Assembly (NCBI GenBank): GCA_037074615.1 | Contig: CM073522.1 | Span: 27,030,962-27,094,961 of the forward strand | Origin: Leucaena leucocephala | Lineage: Eukaryota; Streptophyta; Magnoliopsida; Fabales; Fabaceae | Length of the DNA: 64,000 nt | Direction: 5' to 3' | Part shown: positions 36,050 to 46,483 of the stretch, in pieces | Layout of the letters: every line of letters starts with the position of its first letter | How positions within the stretch are numbered: position 1 is the first letter of the stretch | Made by a program: the position numbers and the translations under genes | Notes under the pieces: generated by a model | Databases searched by the model: none | The model's input: only the letters and a program-made list of their open reading frames with translations | Told to the model about the DNA's origin: nothing

Positions 36050-37470
36050 ATGAGATACTTGAAGAAAAATTAAAACAATGTTATAGTGAGAATCCATTAG
36101 AATTTTGGGAAAAATCTAAACCTACTGCAGAAATAAAGTTAAAAGATTATAGTAAATAGATAAATATAAAACTTTACCCATATACAGAAAAGGATAAAAA
36201 CGAATTTATTATGCATATAAATGAAATAAAAATTATGACTTAATTATAGAAAGTACTTCGCCATACAGTTCATGGGCAATGATAATTTTAAATCATAATA
36301 AAATTTTAAGAGAAAAATTTAGATTGGTAATAAATTATAAAAGATTAAATAATTTAACAATAAGAAATAGATACCTCATACTAAAAATAAAAATACTATT
36401 TCAAAGAATAAAAAGAAAGAAAATATTTAGTAAATTCAACTGTAAATTAGGATTCTTTCAAATTAAATTAATTGAAGAAAGTAAGAAATATACTGCATTT
36501 AGTACATTAGAAAGATTATATGAATGTAATATTTTACCGATAGAATATCATAATAGTTCAAGTATTTTTTCAAAATTATTTAAATGAACAATTAAAATCA
36601 TTAAGGTAATTTGTTATTGTTTATATTAATGATATTTTTATATTTTTTAATAATCTAGAACAGCACAAAAGACATTTAAACGAATTTATAAATATTATTT
36701 ATGAAATTGGAATAAATATATCACTTAAAAAAATTAAATCAAGAAAAAAAAAAGCTAAAGTAAAGTTTCTAGGACAAATAATATTTTAAAGAAAATTAGA
36801 ATTACAAGAACATATATCTAAAAAAATATTAGATTTTGAAATAATAGAAAACATGAAACACTTGCAATCATTCTTAGGGATAATAAATCAAGTTAGAAGT
36901 TATATACTTTATTTAGCTGAATATACTAAAAGATTATATAAGTTAGTAGGAGAAAAATCTAATTTTGAATGAATTAATAATCATCAAGAGGAGATTGAAA
37001 AAATAAAAAGAAATATGTCAAAATTTACCAATATTCAAAATCCCAAAACAAGAACCTATAAAATGGATTTTATATACAAACGCATCCGAAGATTATTGGG
37101 GGGCAGCTTTTTATTTTGAAGAAGAAGGAAATAAAGAAATAGCAAGGTATGAAAATAGAAAATTCAATGCAAACTAAATATTATTCTCATTGAAAAGAAT
37201 TATTAGAAGCAGTAAAAGTTGTGAAAAAGTTTAAATTATTAATTGTACATTATCAATTTATAATTCGAACAGATAATATTCAAGTAAAATATTTATTATC
37301 TAAAAAAATAAAGGAAATTAGTATAGTGAATAAAATATTATTTAAATGGCAGAACGATTTATTCCATTATGATTATCTAGTTGAATATATTTCAAAAAAA
37401 ATAATAATCTTATTGCAGATTATTTTAATAGGTATGGAGCAAGAAGGAAGTCCTAATAATTTACGTTCTA
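36050..37470 (+). pseudogene. Endogenous pararetrovirus (Caulimoviridae) pol remnant
   Basis: Decayed reverse transcriptase-RNase H region of a caulimovirid. In order: RT fingers and palm-entry motifs (FRLVINYKRLN; KIFSKFNCKLGFFQIKL; about 36300-36490), the palm with an IND-type replacement of the usual Y-(I/V)-DD box near 36625, the FLGQII and LQSFLG-x-x-NQVR motifs typical of this family (about 36770-36890), and RNase H sequence up to about 37420. Several stops and frameshifts break it. No capsid or movement protein sequence is present, so only the 3' part of a viral genome is integrated. AT-rich like its surroundings, so not recent. Such copies are usually silent; some are sources of small RNAs. 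Confidence 0.8.
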
Positions 37471-37574
37471 TTAATCAAAGAAATTTTATCAATCCAATTA
37501 ATATTAGATCATCAACATCTATGGAAGGAACTATAATTCTCGAGGTTTTAACCTTGAGATGTAACAAAATCTAA

Positions 37575-38140
37575 TGGTTCATTCATTTAATGCTACTATG
37601 GGGCATATTAGTGCCTTATATGAAAAGGTTAATGAATTATCCTTGGAAGTAGCAAATCAAAAGAGATGAGTCATTTCACAATCTACTACTCCAATTAGTC
37701 CCTCAATTAGTCCAATTAAAGATATAGGATGTCAAATCAATATCCTGGAAGATCAATTAAATTAGGAAGTCCATATAAATCTAGAACCCATGAAGGAGGA
37801 AAAAATACAAATAAGTAGTAAAAAAGGAAGCTGGATCTAGTACTACCTAAGCACTTTTAACATAAATTCAAAAAAGAAGACAGCAGTACAATTATTAGAA
37901 AAATTTAGTGAGAAAATCAAACTAGTGCTATCAAATCTTTCATATGGGGACTATCTCTCACAATCAACTAAACAAATTATTATTAGACCCGAAGCATCAT
38001 CAGAAGTTAAAACAAGTTTATTCAGATTTAGACTTGTACAGGCCATATACCCATCATTAAATAGAATCATTAATGACATAAATCTGAAGCACGAAGAATT
38101 GTCAGTCATCTACATAAAAGAAGCAGGGAAACTACTTTAA
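37575..38140 (+). pseudogene. Frame downstream of pararetroviral pol, unrecognised
   Basis: A second reading region follows pol directly, broken by stops near 37667, 37765 and 37840. Its last part (37925-38140) is open for 71 codons. It lies between pol and the viral promoter region, the position that in several caulimovirid genera holds a translational transactivator/inclusion protein. Position only; I see no motif that proves the identity. Confidence 0.4.
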
Positions 38141-38146
38141 TAAAGT

Positions 38147-38400
38147 TAGTTTTACTTTTTGACGTAGTTTTACTTTTTGACTTTTGTAAAAGAGGAATAA
38201 TTATGTCAGCATAATATTAATGTCAGTAGAAGGTTTTCTATCGGTTGTCAGTCTAAATGTAAGGCAAAGGCTCTTTATAAAAAGACCTCGTTAGTTCATC
38301 TAGCAGTATCGAGTCTAAGCGCAGAAACCTCAAACTTCTTGAGTATTTTTGAATATTCTTGTAAACACCTTCAGTAATAAAATTTTTATTCTAATATTTG
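38147..38400 (+). promoter_or_regulatory. Pararetroviral intergenic region: promoter and poly(A) signal
   Basis: A 17-bp element ending in TGAC occurs twice (38147-38163 and 38165-38181, 18-bp period). The first reads on as TGACG, like the as-1 core of plant viral promoters. A TATA box (tttataaaaag, 38274-38284) and an AATAAA signal (38376-38381) follow about 100 bp apart, the spacing expected for the terminally redundant pararetroviral transcript. The arrangement supports the family assignment independently of pol. Confidence 0.6.
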
Positions 38401-38978
38401 TGAAGTCTATCTATCATTTGAGTAAGGAGTGATTGTAAATATAGATAACAAAATTTTTGTAGGTAAAGGATAATGAAAATTATCATAGTAGATATATGAA
38501 TTTGGATAAGATTATTGTACTGATCCTTTAATAGTGTTCCCTGAAGAATTTAGGGTAAATCGGATGCTTTGCACGGTTCAGTGTAGGAAATGAACCGAAT
38601 CTGTACGGGGTAAATCTGAAGTACTGGATATCTGAGAGCTTTTGTAGCTCATGACCCCTTTATGGGATACTACCATATACGTATGGCTAGTTTAAAGCGA
38701 TATCTAGAAAACCAAATTTATTTTGGTCAAAGAAAAACATGCGATTTTGCTTAAATTCTTCAGAACCTCTATTATGAGTTGTTCTTCTAGTATCTCTTCT
38801 TATATTAAAATTAGTATCTATTCTTAAATTTCCTTATTCATTTCTTTATAAATCCGTTAATAATCACAAGTTCAAAACTCCTCTTACAAAATTGTTTTTG
38901 AAAAAAAAAAAGAACATATCTATTTGTTTTTTTGAAAAGGGTATAAGAAAACTTCAAAGTACAATATCATCTGCTTAC
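38401..38978. other. Probable viral leader and flank
   Basis: No gene. Up to about 38640 this may be pararetroviral leader; the integration boundary with host DNA lies somewhere between there and 38890. I could not find a tRNA-Met primer-binding site. Confidence 0.35.
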
Positions 38979-39059
38979 CACACGACTGTTTCCCCCATCA
39001 ATATCAATCTTGTTTCCAAGCAATGTAAATGGAAATTTCCTGGAATTAGGAGAATTTGC
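38979..39059 (-). pseudogene. Rab7 GTPase pseudogene, exon 4
   Basis: 81 bp on the minus strand encode 27 residues ending KFPFTLLGNKIDIDGGNSRV. They contain the guanine-binding NKxD motif as NKID. A clean acceptor (cacag) precedes 39059 and a clean donor (gtaagcag) follows 38979, so the exon edges match those of plant RABG3/Rab7 genes. It is open, but the gene is broken in exon 3 and I find no exons 1 and 2. Rab7 is a late-endosome/vacuole trafficking GTPase. The pararetrovirus lies in the next intron position on the same strand axis. Confidence 0.85.
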
Positions 39060-40968
39060 CTGTGTTTCAATCAGAACATTTATCTTAATAGAAGCTCATC
39101 TTCATTCAGAAAACATAAATCCACGGATAAAACAAGATGACAAGTATAAAGATGTAGAAGAATCAAATATTATTTAAGAAAACAAATCTTTATCAAGTCC
39201 TGTGCTACAGTCATGCATATTCACTGAAAAAGATATCAATAATTCATCACACTAAGTCGAATCAAACCTCTTCAAACAAAAAATATGCAACCAATGCAGC
39301 GCACTTTCATAACTGATTGCGGATATATTTCCTTTAATCAAAACGTTTCTATCTTCTACTTTTATTAAAACTCTAATAAAGCAGTTTATATAAGATACTG
39401 AAAAAAAATGCCAAGTTTAATAAAATCATAAAGCAACAATAGCATCAAATTGTCAAGGTTTTAGAACCCACATATTCAAGAAAATATGATATTATGAATC
39501 AATCTAGTTCCTCCCAAAAAAAAGTTTAATAACAAGATGCACGACATAGTCTAGAACTAGAAGCTTCATGGGGTGTGTTGGCTCCATGAGAGACATATAT
39601 TGGAAATGGATAGTCAACAAAAATGGAGACATGGTCCGCGGATTATGCTAAAAGGAATCAATCGACTCAAATCAGAATCATTTTCAAGTTCCTTCCTAAA
39701 TATTTACCTCTTCTTTTTTACTGCAATTCAATGGGTAACAAGTAAAAGGACTGGCAATTGTTAGTTGTAAACAGATATAAGGAATCAACTTTTATCAAGT
39801 GTTAAATTTGTGTCAATAGGTTATTTAAAAGTATCTATTCTAGTTTTTCCGCACTGGGCATCATATTATGAAGCAGAAGTGGATTTTATTCTTCTTTTTC
39901 CTTTATTTTTTTTTGTTTGGAGGGGCCTGTTCATGGATTTTTAACAGCGTGGTCTTACTTGAAGCAAACACTGCTGTTCAATAATCAAGAAGAGTAACAT
40001 TTTAAACTAGATATCAGGCCCATACATTGCACAACATTTGAAAAATGTCATTATTTTTAATTTATGAATAGAATGACTTGCTGTAAATTTATATATATAG
40101 TGAATAGTGATAATAATAATTTATTACAATTCTTTATAATTATAAATTAGATATTAGTTTCTATGTCTTATACAAAGTCTAATATATTAAATAAATCACA
40201 CTTTAGATTGATAGAAGAACATTGAATGGAAGCAAGATGAACAATTCTATCCCATAAGAGATGAAGTAGAATTCTTGAATTCGTTTAAGATCAAACATGT
40301 GAATGTAAATCAAACAAATAATATAACCCCAAGCTCCAATCCATTAGAATAAGACCTTATAGCACATCTACTGTCATGCGGTAATCTTGATCAAGATATC
40401 ATGCAAGAATACAATTTTTTGTCTACAAACAAAAGCACAATAAAAATTCCAGTGTGAAAAGCATCTAAATAACCTTTCAAATGAAAGAAAATAAAATCCA
40501 AGAGATGACTGTGTAAAACATGAGAACCATACTTCAGCAAGGGCTAGCCCACTTAAAAATATTTTATGCACTCTTCTGTGAAGGCAGTTAAACTAATTTT
40601 CATCCCTTATATTAATCCTTCCTTTTCTTCTCTCTATAATTTCCGATCCTAAACACAAACTAGCAAATAGTCTAAGCTGCAAGATATAGAGTATAAACTT
40701 TTCTAGAAACAATTTGATAGAACATGGGCAAGCAGAAGTAAACTAAAGCAAAGACACAACTTCATATATAATAATTTCTCAATTCTGATGCCATGACGGG
40801 CATTGTTCAGGACAAAATAAACTGCAAGGAAATACCATTGTTTTTAAGCAATTCAAATTTGAGGCCGACTGTTTTTAAGTATCATTTCACACAAGGAAAT
40901 ATGCAGAACCAAGCGTGACAATCACCCAAATCAACAAAAATAGTAGGATAAAGGGGAAGAAGAATGAC
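39060..40968. other. Rab7 pseudogene intron and non-coding DNA
   Basis: 1.9 kb between Rab7 exons 4 and 3 with the T-rich (minus strand) composition of a plant intron. No other gene seen. Confidence 0.5.
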
Positions 40969-41113
40969 CTGCTTGAGAAATTCCTCATGCCAAGTGTCAA
41001 GGGTATCAAAAGATCTCAAAACATTAACATCATACAAAGACACAACAATCTGCCCCTCTATAAAATGAAACTTCAAGACATTGAAATCTCCCTTGACCAG
41101 CAGTGTCCCATAT
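40969..41113 (-). pseudogene. Rab7 GTPase pseudogene, exon 3
   Basis: The minus strand starts IWDTAGQ, the switch II signature of Rab GTPases, and continues FYRGADCC, then YDVNVLRSFDTLDTWHEEFLKQ, highly specific to plant Rab7. The exon should be 147 bp and is 145: a 2-bp loss at the 'VFVYD' position shifts the frame. Another change makes the Glu after the catalytic Gln a Gly. The donor (cag|gtcatt) and an acceptor-like 'gttag' flank it. Exon order with 38979-39059 is correct for the minus strand, so this is a degraded gene copy with introns, not a processed one. Upstream exons are not recognisable up to 43500. Confidence 0.88.
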
Positions 41114-41350
41114 CTAACTAGAACACAAACGATGTAATAAGATATACATAAATTTTCTAATAGTGAGAAAACTTTTATACATATTAAATGATATAACTTT
41201 CTTTTAATTATTATTTTTAACAAAATGGTGTCAATTATTGACAAATTATTTTTTTTAATTAAAATAACTAAGTTTGGTTAAAAAAATTAAAATAACTAAT
41301 TTAATCTTTGCGAAGTACCTAAAAAATAAAGGCCAAAGTATACTTTTTCT

Positions 41351-41803
41351 TATTTATATTTGTATCAATTTTTATTTTAATTTTTTAAATTTAAAAAGTA
41401 TATTATTAGTCTTTTAAATTTAACACTATTAATTTTACTAACGGAAAACATTAACTCAATATACATTGAGTCAGTAAATAAAAAGTATTGACTCAAAATT
41501 GAAATGTTGATATATTAATTTTTAATTTTAATTATATTTAATAGAAATAGCTGTGTAACAATTCTAGATTTTAGTATTTGTAAAAGGCTGATTTTAATAT
41601 AAAATATAAAAATAATTATATTAAAGAAATAAAATTAAAATATATAGATGCTTTGAAATTAATTAATTGATGAGTCATTTAAAATTTATTCAGTCAGTAT
41701 TTTCCATTAACAAAATTAAAAATTAATGGTGTTAAGTTTAAGAGATTGAAAATATATTTTTTAAATTTAATAGATTAAAGTAAAACTTGTTGCAAATATA
41801 AAG
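41351..41803. mobile_element. Foldback element with about 100-bp inverted ends
   Basis: 41351-41452 is matched, in reverse complement and with scattered changes, by 41700-41803. Shared blocks include 'taaatttaaaaa' and 'aaatttaacactattaa'. About 250 bp of AT-rich DNA lie between. Long inverted ends without coding sequence suggest a MULE-like or foldback non-autonomous transposon. Confidence 0.6.
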
Positions 41804-42162
41804 TTTCAAATGTCTATTATAACCAAAAACAAGAGAGTAATATTTACTTTCTATAGAAATTATTTTTTTTAAAGCAAGTAATTTTGATATATTTCTAAAG
41901 ACATCAAATGAAAGGAGGGAATACAAGATTTTGAACTAATAATATTTATATAAGAAAGTTGTAAATTATAAAATTATTATTTTAAAAATTCAATGAAAAG
42001 ATTTTGATTAAGTTTTCATCAAGTCCTGCTTTGTCTAAAAATTGCAATAAATTTTATGTTCTTAAGTGAAACATATTCTAATCTAGTTGATGACCAAAAA
42101 CTTTTTTAAACAAAATTCAAATTAATTAGATCAGAAAAAGAGGGTGAAAACATAAATTAATT

Positions 42163-42345
42163 GGTAAAGAATAAACTAGAGCTCCATTATTTTTTTCTTG
42201 GATTTAGATTAATAATATCTTTACTGAACAAATCAGATGGATAATGCCGTTGTTCTACTGAAATATGTCAGTTTTGTTAATGGTTCGAAATGATATGCTT
42301 TCTATTTGGGTCATCACGGTAGGATTCTTTCATCAATCAACGTCT
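42163..42345 (+). repeat. Direct repeat, copy 1
   Basis: About 180 bp alike to 44640-44820 (around 85-90% by eye), 2.5 kb apart in the same orientation. Shared runs include 'ggtaaagaataaactag', 'tttagattaataatatct' and 'ttttgttaatggttcgaaat'. Non-coding. Confidence 0.85.
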
Positions 42346-43570
42346 CATTTTGTACGATTCTTTTTTTTAAAAAACATAACTATAGTATCCCCTCACCTAT
42401 AATTTATATAATAATCTTCTTAAAGTATAAAGATCACTAAAATAAATTTTACATCTCTCAACAAATTTTTTTTTTCATGTGCCCGCATGATTTTTACTCA
42501 GAACATTATGTTTAAAGAACCTAAAAGTCCTAAAAAATCATCAAATTACTATAAAATCTTACTGGACTTGATATTAATTTTTTTAATTGTAAAATGATAG
42601 AATTACTCTTAGAAATTTTTTTCCCATTCTAGTTGTTATTTCTTCCTCTGGGAGTCATCATTCCAATTGCTTGAATTATTATTTTTTCCTTCTTGTTCAA
42701 ATTGTTATTTTTTCGCACGAAATTATCATTCATATTATTTGAGTTATTTTTTACATGGGTAATTTTATTATTTTACAATTCGAATATATTAATCACATGT
42801 CCTTTGAAACTTCACAATAATTTGATAAATTTTTAAGATTTTTTTATAATTAAATTCCTGAGCCTTAAATATAATTTTTCCTAAAAAGATATCCAAGCAA
42901 CAATCAACAAATCCATGCATCGTTGACAGAAAAAAATATTCACGCATCTCCCTATTACTTGCTAATAATTTTCCATAAAAACACATAGTAATTCAATTAC
43001 TATATGGGGTAATCTAATATTTTTTTTCATTTTTTCATTTTTGATGCTCATCATTGAAAATATTTTTTATTACTATGTAGAATGAAACAGAGTCAATAGT
43101 AATGGTTTATTTAAAATATTATAAAAATTTCAATTTCAAATAATTCTAAAAATATAAAAAAAAGTATATTATGCATATCAATAATTTGAATAAAAATTGG
43201 AATAAACATTTCACCTTTTGTTTTCAAAAAATAAATCATTCTGAGACGTTCAACATAATCTTGATTACAGGCTTTACCAGACACGGGACATAGGCTTTCC
43301 CCATCAACGATTTCAACGGCCTAGATTATACGGTAGTTTGAAGTCTCCACCCAGTGGATGAAATTAGAATTATAGGCGACCTTTTTCCTCTAATTTGAAT
43401 AACAGTAGCCATTAACTAGATAGATAATTTTGACAAGTCAGTTTTTTGAAAATTGTAACGTTGCGACTGAAATATATATCATCGCTCTTGTATTACACGG
43501 TCTTTTTTTATTCGAAGAAGGATTGCCTCTGATCTTGACTGCGCTTTAGGTTTAGGGCAATTCGATTTGA

Positions 43571-43665
43571 TTGGTTTTGGAGGTGACTCAACGTTTGGGT
43601 GAGAACTATTTCCATGTGAACGAAGTTGAAGGGTTCAACATTGTGCCTCCTATTACTGTAAGCCT
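43571..43665 (+). pseudogene. ATP synthase beta (mitochondrial) fragment 1
   Basis: The frame reads LVLEVTQRLGEN, then about 15 residues, then PITV followed by a donor-like 'gtaagcc'. LVLEVAQHLGEN ... PITV is a conserved N-terminal part of the F1 ATP synthase beta subunit. The intervening residues are diverged and shorter than in the real protein. An in-frame TGA precedes the match. The two later fragments in the same order and orientation (44978 and 45120) support the call. Confidence 0.65.
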
Positions 43666-44977
43666 ATGTTCACATTCTATTTGTAAATTATGCGTTTCAA
43701 GGGTCCCCTTTTTTTATTATTGTAATTTGATTTGGCAACAAAGGTTTGGGTCCTTAGGAGAGTTTGACTTTCTGGTGATTTCTGCACGGAAGGATATCAA
43801 GTTAGTCAAGAAAATGAGAATGTGTTTTCTGTAAGAACCTTTTCTGTTGTTTTTTCTATTAGAGGATTTTCTTTCATATTCTTCCGTATGTGAATCGGAG
43901 TTAATTTCTCTAACAGTCTCATTGTGTATTCCTGGAAGTTCAGCTGCACGCAGTTCATTTTTCTCTCGTGTGTTTATGGTAAGTGGAGGAATATAATAGG
44001 GAAAGAAAAGAGAAGGGGGTTTTACATTATTTGCTTGCATTCACCACTAATTAAGCATATATGGCGTAAGAATGAATATTGAACTTCAACTTCTAGCATT
44101 TACGGCCTATTACATTTAAAAATAATACTTCATCTGATTTGGGTTTTAATCACTTCTGCTACATTTTCTCTGCAACTGAACGGTGAACTAGGGATACGAC
44201 ATGTAGCATTGAAAAGGCAATTTTCTTTATGAGCTGATGACATGACCCGTTAAATAAATTTTTGATTGTAGGACACTCACGGTTTGAAGTCCCTTTGTTG
44301 GATAAAATTTTTGCTAGTCTCCATTACTGTATATTATAAAACCAAGTATTGAGCACAAATCTCATTTTCACTAGTTAATTACATGAGAATCCCAACCGTC
44401 TGAGATAGCCTTCCCTTGATTTTTTGCTACTTTCATTGTTATGTGCTAGATAATTGGAGAAACTATAGGCTTTTAGCATGTTTCGTTATCTGAGTCTATT
44501 TTTTCTTCCTTAAGAAATTGACCCAAGTGCATGGGCCCTTATCTTTAAATTTGCTCTGAAGTTACAGTATAAAGAAGTTGGAAAATCATATTGTTGCATG
44601 GTTTTTTTGTAGGTTCATGGTATGATTTATGAAGATCATGGTAAAGAATAAACTAGAACTCTATTATTTTTTCCACGTATTTAGATTAATAATATCTCTA
44701 CTGAACAAGCCAGATGGATAATGCTACTGTTCTTCTAACATATGTCACTTTTGTTAATGGTTCGAAATGAGCTGCTTTCTATCTGGGTTGTCATGGTAGG
44801 ATTCCTTCCTTGCTCAACGGCTTAGTGATGTTTGATATTGAAGTCCACTAAGTTTTGGCTTTAGATTCTGGTTCTGTTCACATGGTCCTATCTCTTCTTA
44901 TTTTGTCTAGCATTTAACTCCTATTGGATATGGATATTGCTTGCTTGTTATTTGATATTCACGTTGTCATTTTCTTG
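43666..44977. other. Intron-like and repeated DNA between ATP synthase fragments
   Basis: No coding frame of note. The second copy of the 180-bp direct repeat (44640-44820) lies here. Confidence 0.5.
44640..44820 (+). repeat. Direct repeat, copy 2
   Basis: Partner of 42163-42345. It lies between ATP synthase fragments 1 and 2, so it may come from an intron of that gene. Confidence 0.85.
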
Positions 44978-45195
44978 AATGTCATTGGAGAGCCTATTGA
45001 CAAGAAGGGTGAAAACAGTAAGAAGCATATATCAATTTATATCTGTCAAAACATCAGTAGTTGTTTTGTCATTTTTTTAAAAATATATTGTCCTGCATTC
45101 TGGTAAAATTGAGCAATACTTCTTGCCCATTCATAGGCAAGCTCCTACTTTTGTTGAGAACAGAAAATCGAACTTATAGGTGGAATCAAGGTTTT
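44978..45195 (+). pseudogene. ATP synthase beta (mitochondrial) fragments 2 and 3
   Basis: 44978-45028 reads NVIGEPIDKKGEN. After about 90 bp of intron-like sequence, 45120-45158 reads FLPIHRQAPTFVE, followed near 45181 by a GIKV-like tract. All three blocks are consecutive in the F1 beta subunit, just before the Walker A region, which is not found here. The reading decays after 45195 and the minus-strand copia fragment begins about 150 bp later, so the insertion may have cut the gene. The real protein makes ATP in the mitochondrial matrix; these fragments cannot. Confidence 0.8.
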
Positions 45196-45339
45196 TCTCC
45201 TTCTCCTTCTCGCATTCATTTTCGGTGAGTACATTGGAATAAAGTTTGGAAGGTCATTTTCTTCACAATCACTCTTCTTGATGTCTAAGAGTGTCTTATA
45301 AATTTATAAAATGAATGGTTTTATTTTACCTAATAGTAT

Positions 45340-46483
45340 TTTGTTTTCTAAGTTCTCCTCTATGCAGCCTAAGTTTGCAATACAACTTGAAAATTAGCTT
45401 TCTGGTGGGAGACTTATGTAGACCTCTTCCCTTAATTCACTATTTAGAAATGCATTTTTGATTTCAAGTTGTTGGAGTGGCCAATCAAGATTCACAACAA
45501 TAGATAGTAGAACCCAGATAGTATTTTACTTAGCAAGTGGGTGGGACAAACTTCTCATTGTAGTCAATTCCATAAGTTTAAGTGAACCATTGGCAAAATA
45601 GCCTTGCCTTGTACCTGTTTAATGAGCCTTGCCTTGTACTTGTTTAATGAGCCATCAGCATTAAATTTTGGTGTAAACACCCATTTGCACCCCACAGGTG
45701 TTGTTCCTTCAGGAAGTGTAGTGAGCTCCCATGTCCCATTCTTTTATAATGCTTTGATTTCTTATATTACTACTTTTTTCCATTCTGAGCTCTCAAAGGC
45801 TTCATATACAGTTTTAGGGATTTGAATCTGATCAAGATTAATAATAAAGCTGTAATGATTCTTAAAAAGAGTGGAATAAGACACATACTTCTTAATAGGA
45901 TGTTTAGTACATAACCGAGTTTTCTTCCTTAATACAATAGGGAGTTCTACCTCACTTGTTTGTACTGCCTGAGTATGCTCATCATTATTCATAGGACCTT
46001 CTACTGTTTTAGGGAGTGGTACATCATCGAGTATGTTAAACCCAACTACCAGTTTGTTTCTATGTAAGTATTATCAAACTTCTAAACTTGGACTTCCAGG
46101 TTTAGTAGCTGCATAAAATTTGGCATAACATTGGATGAGTCTATAGGGAGCTGAATAGAAACAGATGGATGTATAGGTTCTAGAAGACACTCAAATAGTA
46201 TGGGTTCTGGAAGACACTCAAGTTAAAACTCCCTCCAATTCTCCCCATAAGTGGAAGGTTGAGGAAAGTAGGACTCGTGTTCTATAAAGGTGACATCTCG
46301 ACTAAAAAAGAGGTGTTTAGTGATAGGATTATAGCACTTGTAACTTTTTTGGAAATTGGAGTATACTAAGAAGATACACTTGACAGATCTAGGATTGAAT
46401 TTAGATGGTGGTTGATGTTGATAAACAAAGACATAATAACCAAAGAAGCAAAGCGGTAAGGTGTAGTTAAGGTGAGTTGTCAC
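45340..46483 (-). pseudogene. Ty1/copia pol fragment, minus strand
   Basis: Read on the minus strand: the late integrase part (LPLCFFGYYVFV, RSVKCIFLVYSNFQKSYKCYNP, DVTFIEHESYF; about 46470-46245), then a linker, the pre-RT segment (HPIKKYVSY, 45900) and RT start (WKKV, NGTWEL, GCKWVF; about 45790-45650), then the palm stretch around 'QQLEIKNAFLNSEL' (about 45450). Stops and a deletion between the fingers and the palm make it dead. A different lineage from the copia of units A and B, judged by its integrase C-terminal motif. It ends at an inverted gypsy-like LTR on the right. Confidence 0.85.

Larger units (their letters stand above)
41114..43570. other. AT-rich non-coding stretch
   Basis: No gene. 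Contains a long foldback (41351-41803) and the first copy of a 180-bp direct repeat (42163-42345). 43245-43560 has somewhat higher GC and could be the promoter or leader of whatever gave rise to the ATP synthase fragments. Confidence 0.5.

Noticed and set aside
38892..39140. Plus-strand 82-codon frame
   Set aside because: It is opposite Rab7 exon 4, whose minus-strand reading with splice borders is far more convincing.
43717..44040. Minus-strand 107-codon frame
   Set aside because: No domain, composition not protein-like, and next to ATP synthase sequence on the other strand.
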